From: Vibrio penaeicida
Lineage (GTDB): Bacteria > Pseudomonadota > Gammaproteobacteria > Enterobacterales > Vibrionaceae
DNA length: 64,000 nt
Assembly (NCBI RefSeq): GCF_030689305.1
Contig: NZ_JAUYVM010000013.1
Span: forward strand, 62,001 to 126,000
Reading direction: 5' to 3'
Each line of letters starts with the position of its first letter. Position 1 is the first letter of the stretch. A model generated the notes under the pieces. That model worked only from the letters and a program-made list of their open reading frames with translations, was not told the origin of the DNA and made no database searches. Both the position numbers and the translations under genes were made by a program. Positions 60,444 to 64,000 of the stretch are shown here, piece by piece.

Positions 60444-61373
60444 ATGGAAAAAACGATCTACGCTCAATCCAGCGGGATTAACTCATTGCCAGCCTCCCCA
60501 ATGGTGAAGGGTTACGTGGTCATTACGTTTGTTTTGATGATTTGGACGGGCTTCGCACTTTCCATTCGCGCCATAGGTTCTTCTCCATTGGCGACGGCAG
60601 ATGTTGCGTTAATGCGTTTTCTTATTCCTGTCATTCTTTTACTTCCTTTTACTTACCGATATCTCCATGAAATAAGACGTGCGAAAGTGCGAGACGTTTT
60701 GTTAATTTTGCTGGGTGGCGTTCCGTTTTTCTTTGTCGCATCGCATGGAGCAAGCTTGGTCCCTGCTGCTTATGTAGGAACTGTTTTGGCGGGTACACCA
60801 CCGTTTTTCGTCGCGGTTTTAGGTTGGATGTTTTATCGATACACAGCTATGGCGGGTCGTTTTAATACTAAGCGCGTTGTGGCTTTGTCCATGATTATGA
60901 TGGGCGTTGTCACGATGATCGTTGGGCAACTTGATATTGTGTCTGGTGCGTTTTTGCAAGGTGTGGCTGTTTTATTGAGTGCGAGTACGATTTGGGCGAT
61001 ATACACCATAAGTTTGAAACAATCTGGGTTAAGCCCAATTGCTGTGACGATATTGATCTCGTGGTGCTCACTGGTGATTACGGTAGCACTAATACTAAGC
61101 GGGTTAGTCACAAGCAATTTTGGTTCATATACCTTTCAAGATGCGCTGCCATTTATTCTGGTACAGGGTTTTTGCGTTGGCCTTTTGTCAACGGTTGGCT
61201 ATAGCTACGCAGTTAGGCAACTTGGATCTGCGCAGTCGTCAACCATTGGTTCTTTATCACCTGGTATAACAGCACTTGCGGCTGTACCAGTGTTTGGTGA
61301 GGCGTTGACCATTGCGATTATTGGTGGAATTTGCCTAACGGTAACAGGGGTTGTTTTGTCTAACCGTGCTTAG
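60444..61373 (+). CDS. EamA/DMT-family transporter, probable metabolite exporter
   Basis: 309 residues with ten hydrophobic segments in two EamA repeats (MIWTGFALSIRAIGSSPL start; LSASTIWAIYTISLKQSGLSP start of repeat 2; TVGYSYAVRQLGSAQSSTIGSLSPGITALAAVPVFGE near the end, seen in pieces). DMT proteins of this type often export amino acids or related metabolites through the inner membrane. The ATG at 60444 with AGGA nine bases upstream is preferred to one at 60399. The divergent Lrp gene is its likely regulator. Confidence 0.88.
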   Translation: MEKTIYAQSSGINSLPASPMVKGYVVITFVLMIWTGFALSIRAIGSSPLATADVALMRFLIPVILLLPFTYRYLHEIRRAKVRDVLLILLGGVPFFFVASHGASLVPAAYVGTVLAGTPPFFVAVLGWMFYRYTAMAGRFNTKRVVALSMIMMGVVTMIVGQLDIVSGAFLQGVAVLLSASTIWAIYTISLKQSGLSPIAVTILISWCSLVITVALILSGLVTSNFGSYTFQDALPFILVQGFCVGLLSTVGYSYAVRQLGSAQSSTIGSLSPGITALAAVPVFGEALTIAIIGGICLTVTGVVLSNRA

Positions 61374-61416
61374 GATTTTTACAAGAACCAAGTTAAAACT
61401 GCACGGCTAGCGAATA

Positions 61417-62157
61417 TTACGGTCTGAACATATTCACCAGTTCAGCAATAGCATCTTTGTCGGTGACAGGGATTTGATAGTCATCAATATCATCTGCCCC
61501 CATTTTGCTGTACTGCGAGGTATACGCCATTTTAGTTGGTCGAGTCGTTTTACCCGAAAGATGCAGTTCTTGCACTTTGGTTTTGTCTACAAGTGCTCTT
61601 GCATTACCTGCGTTTACCCCAGCTCCTGCCATGATTGAGATACGTGTTCCCGCTTGTTGAACGAGTTTCGCTAGCGTGATTATGCCCAGCGGTGCGGCAG
61701 CGGCGAGCCCAGACGTTAAAACGCGTTCACAGCCTAGGTCAATAATGTCTTCTAACCCTTTTTCTGCACTATTGCACTGATCAAATGCGCGATGAAAGGT
61801 AACGCCAAGCTTCAGTTTATGAGCGTAATCACAAAGCTTTCTCGCATGCTGCGTATGAATATGCCCTGTAGATGTTAATGCGCCAAGCACCACACCTTGC
61901 AAGCCTGCTTGTTTGGCACACTTAATATCGAACATCATAATGTCTATTTCTTCTTCGCTATAAAAGAAGTCCCCTTGTCGAGGGCGAATAATGGCATAGA
62001 CAGGTACGGTGGATATTTTCCCTGCTTGCTGCATAAATCCATAACTAGGTGTTAATCCCCCAAGCGCTAATGCCGAACAAAGTTCAATTCGAGTGGCACC
62101 ACCCGCAATGGCACTATAAAGAGATTCTATATTTCCGATGGATGCTTCTATTTCCAT
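61417..62157 (-). CDS. cutC: CutC family protein
   Basis: 246 residues, the normal CutC length. TIM-barrel signatures include MEIEASIGNIESLYSAIAGG, IELCSALALGGLTPSYG, IRPRQGDFFYSEEE, VTFHRAFDQC, VLTSGLAAAA and IMAGAGVN. CutC was linked to copper tolerance, but its enzymatic activity is not settled. It lies 67 bp downstream of the SIS-domain gene on the same strand, so they probably form an operon. That suggests a role in sugar-phosphate metabolism as readily as one in copper handling. Confidence 0.94.
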   Translation of the reverse strand: MEIEASIGNIESLYSAIAGGATRIELCSALALGGLTPSYGFMQQAGKISTVPVYAIIRPRQGDFFYSEEEIDIMMFDIKCAKQAGLQGVVLGALTSTGHIHTQHARKLCDYAHKLKLGVTFHRAFDQCNSAEKGLEDIIDLGCERVLTSGLAAAAPLGIITLAKLVQQAGTRISIMAGAGVNAGNARALVDKTKVQELHLSGKTTRPTKMAYTSQYSKMGADDIDDYQIPVTDKDAIAELVNMFRP

Positions 62158-62224
62158 ACTAATATTCCTCGGTCTACAACGATATTTTCTGTGTTTAATA
62201 TGTATGACAGTTATGAGTTTCTAT

Positions 62225-62941
62225 TTACATCGATTTCAGTCGAGAGCCAAAATGCCGATACACATAATCGTTGTCGAAGCCATCCACATTCTGACTTGAG
62301 AATATAAGTGGGGTGACACCTTGTTTAAGCGCTTCTTTTTGTGCTTCCACCACAAGCGTATTCATAATGAGCATCCCAGATATACTAGAAAAAGCACCAG
62401 TCACTTTGCCATTTATATTGCAAAGCCCATCACCAGGAGGTACTTGGTTATCAATTACGATGTCTGCGATGTCCATTAATTTCAATCCAGAACTATGGCG
62501 GCTTTCGTATTTAGATGATTGTTCTACCGAGGTTATCGCGATAACAGGGTGACCTTTACTTTTTGCCAGTTGAGCAAATTCAACTGGCAGAGCGTTTCGC
62601 CCTGAGTTGGAGATAACCATGACCACATCGTTGGGGGAGATGTTTTGGCTGTTCCAAATAACCTCCGCCAGCCCCGGCAGTTTCTCCATGGCAGAGCCAC
62701 GAAGTGCGCCATCGTTTGTGAGTAACACAGAATCCAAAATGGCGTTGATGTTGCCAAGGCCGCCCGCACGAATGAATCCTTCCAAACCAATCATATGAGA
62801 ATGACCTGTTCCTAAGACTTGTATCATGTTGTCTTTCACAATGGCTTGAGCAAACAACGCCGTCGCTTGAGACAGCGCCTCTTGGTTTGATTCGATAACT
62901 GAAGTCAATTTGGGCAGTAAGCAATGAAAATATTCGGACAT
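62225..62941 (-). CDS. SIS-domain sugar isomerase-like protein
   Basis: 238 residues. A sugar-isomerase (SIS) fold is indicated by QVLGTGHSHMIGLEGFIRAGG, VVMVISNSGRNALPVEFAQLAKSKG (cut into parts) and PVIAITSVEQS. The SNSG serine-rich loop binds the sugar phosphate. The C-terminal INGKVTGAFSSISGMLIMN is typical of the UPF0309-type proteins often found beside amino-sugar genes. Start ATG 62941 follows a strong GGAGG. Divergent from an AraC regulator. Confidence 0.85.
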   Translation of the reverse strand: MSEYFHCLLPKLTSVIESNQEALSQATALFAQAIVKDNMIQVLGTGHSHMIGLEGFIRAGGLGNINAILDSVLLTNDGALRGSAMEKLPGLAEVIWNSQNISPNDVVMVISNSGRNALPVEFAQLAKSKGHPVIAITSVEQSSKYESRHSSGLKLMDIADIVIDNQVPPGDGLCNINGKVTGAFSSISGMLIMNTLVVEAQKEALKQGVTPLIFSSQNVDGFDNDYVYRHFGSRLKSM

Positions 62942-62999
62942 AATGTGTCGCCTCCTTAACTGTGCTGACTTAACTACCGTATCACCGCAAAATGGCGTA

Positions 63000-63029
63000 A
63001 TTGATACTAAGCTATCGACTATTGATACT
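63000..63029. promoter_or_regulatory. Direct repeats resembling an AraC-type operator
   Basis: ATTGATACT occurs at 63000-63008 and again at 63021-63029, exactly 21 bp apart (two helical turns) and in the same orientation, between the divergent SIS and AraC genes. AraC-family proteins typically bind such direct repeats. Confidence 0.55.
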
Positions 63030-63124
63030 TTTCTTGATTAATATCGATTGTGCGTGTTATCACTGCACAGTCACGACATGTGCAAATTCACGACCATAGT
63101 AAGTAAACAGGGAGACGATTTTTG

Positions 63125-63982
63125 ATGAAAGCAACGATGCAAAAAGTCCCTCAACGCGTCGGGTGGTCTTGGCGCTATAAGATGTTTGAAGAGGTGACGA
63201 AGCCAGAATATTGGCATGCACATCAGGAGTTTGAACTCGTTTTACACAGAAACTTTCAGGGGAAATCGAGAGTTGGGCACTTTGAAGGCGAGATAGAGTA
63301 CAACGAACTGTTGTTGATTGGTCCGGGTATTGCGCACAGCTTTGAATCGATAAACTCTAATGAACAAAACCCGTGTGAAACTCACGTTATCTGGTTTCGA
63401 GAAGAATGGATTGCCAAACTGATGTACAGCTGCGTCGAACTTAGGCAGTTAGGACCAGTGATTAAGAGTGCCAGTAAGGGGGTTCGGTTTTCCATCGACA
63501 CCGCTGAAAAGGTTTTTCAGCATCTCGATAATTTTAATCACCTGACCCCTATCGGGCAGCTTGCCGTATTGATGCAGGTTCTGGGTGAGTTGTGCGCAGA
63601 TCAATCCCATACCACTTTGCTTTCGTATTTGTCAGAAGGGGAAAAGGAAAAAACGAACGCCAACTACAGTAAAATTGAGCAAGTGTGCAAATACATCGAC
63701 AATCATTACGCATCAGATATTACGCTTAAAAACCTTGCGGACTACATGTACGTAAGTGAAAACACCATTCATCGTTGGTTTATTCAACACTTTAATGAAA
63801 GTTACACCTCATACTTGATGAAACTCCGGTTAAATCACGCCTCCCAATTACTCACCACCACGTCACAGCCAATAAGCTTAATTGCAGAAAATGTGGGTTA
63901 TACCAACCGCTCCAACTTCAATCGACTGTTTAAGAAATACAAAGGGATGTCGCCAACTCAATATCGGCAGAGGTTTAGGTAA
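63125..63982 (+). CDS. AraC-family transcriptional regulator with cupin N-terminus
   Basis: 285 residues. The N-terminal cupin-like sensor domain (WHAHQEFELVLHRNFQG, ELLLIGPGIAHSFES) fits sugar-type ligands. The C-terminal double HTH includes ITLKNLADYMYVSENTIHRWFIQHF and ISLIAENVGYTNRSNFNRLFKKYKGMSPTQYR. It probably controls the divergent SIS-cutC operon, with the 63000-63029 repeats as its likely site. The ATG at 63125 is preferred; a TTG directly in front is possible. Confidence 0.92.
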   Translation: MKATMQKVPQRVGWSWRYKMFEEVTKPEYWHAHQEFELVLHRNFQGKSRVGHFEGEIEYNELLLIGPGIAHSFESINSNEQNPCETHVIWFREEWIAKLMYSCVELRQLGPVIKSASKGVRFSIDTAEKVFQHLDNFNHLTPIGQLAVLMQVLGELCADQSHTTLLSYLSEGEKEKTNANYSKIEQVCKYIDNHYASDITLKNLADYMYVSENTIHRWFIQHFNESYTSYLMKLRLNHASQLLTTTSQPISLIAENVGYTNRSNFNRLFKKYKGMSPTQYRQRFR

Positions 63983-64000
63983 GGCGGTATGAGATGGTTA

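Noticed and set aside
1..64000. CRISPR arrays, tRNA or rRNA genes, insertion sequences, phage genes
   Set aside because: No regularly spaced repeats, transposase or integrase proteins or RNA-gene sequences were recognised on either strand.

Overview
The window looks like a chromosomal segment of a marine gammaproteobacterium, most likely a Vibrio or close relative. This is inferred from Vibrio-like housekeeping genes (azoR, hrpA, ygjV-type, dld, a small cold-shock gene), a LuxP-like periplasmic protein and the overall base composition. No tRNA, rRNA, CRISPR array, insertion sequence or phage gene was recognised.

Layout. 1-8.8 kb: the end of an unidentified gene, a serine beta-lactamase-type hydrolase, azoreductase, a small conserved protein of unknown function, a YgjV-type membrane protein, the RNA helicase HrpA and two tandem small outer-membrane barrel proteins. 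9-14.1 kb: two paralogous MFS transporters of identical length. Each is followed, 18 bp away and convergently, by an enzyme gene: a JmjC/cupin-type dioxygenase after the first and an ATP-grasp-like ligase after the second. 14.3-40.9 kb: three very large, translationally coupled genes encoding a non-ribosomal peptide synthetase / polyketide synthase system. 41-45.8 kb: two divergent periplasmic binding proteins (one LuxP-like), the second coupled to a membrane GGDEF-EAL protein. 45.8-50.5 kb: a hydroxypyruvate-isomerase-family protein, a sodium:amino-acid symporter and D-lactate dehydrogenase. 51-60 kb: an accessory-looking stretch with a second HflK/HflC-like pair, two DUF1611 proteins, an alanine/ornithine-racemase-type enzyme, a lipoprotein, an AraC/AhpD pair and a cold-shock protein. 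60-64 kb: an Lrp regulator divergent from an EamA exporter, then cutC and a SIS-domain gene divergent from an AraC regulator.

The most striking system is the NRPS/PKS locus. Domain order read from motifs is: protein 1, A-PCP-C-A-PCP; protein 2, TubC-type docking domain-C-A-PCP-C-A-PCP-E-C-A-PCP-TE; protein 3, A-PCP-C-A-PCP-KS-KR-ACP-TE. There are therefore two thioesterases. Protein 3 restarts with a bare adenylation domain right after the first thioesterase, so one operon seems to hold two assembly lines: a pentamodular peptide line (1+2) and an Ile-Asn-(reduced malonate) hybrid line (3). The PKS module has no acyltransferase. No phosphopantetheinyl transferase, MbtH protein, trans-acyltransferase or cluster regulator lies in the window. 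The flanking MFS, JmjC and ATP-grasp genes are plausible export, tailoring or resistance functions, but that link rests on position only.

Specificity codes, domain borders and family assignments were read by eye from the translated sequence and from memory of the families; no search was run.
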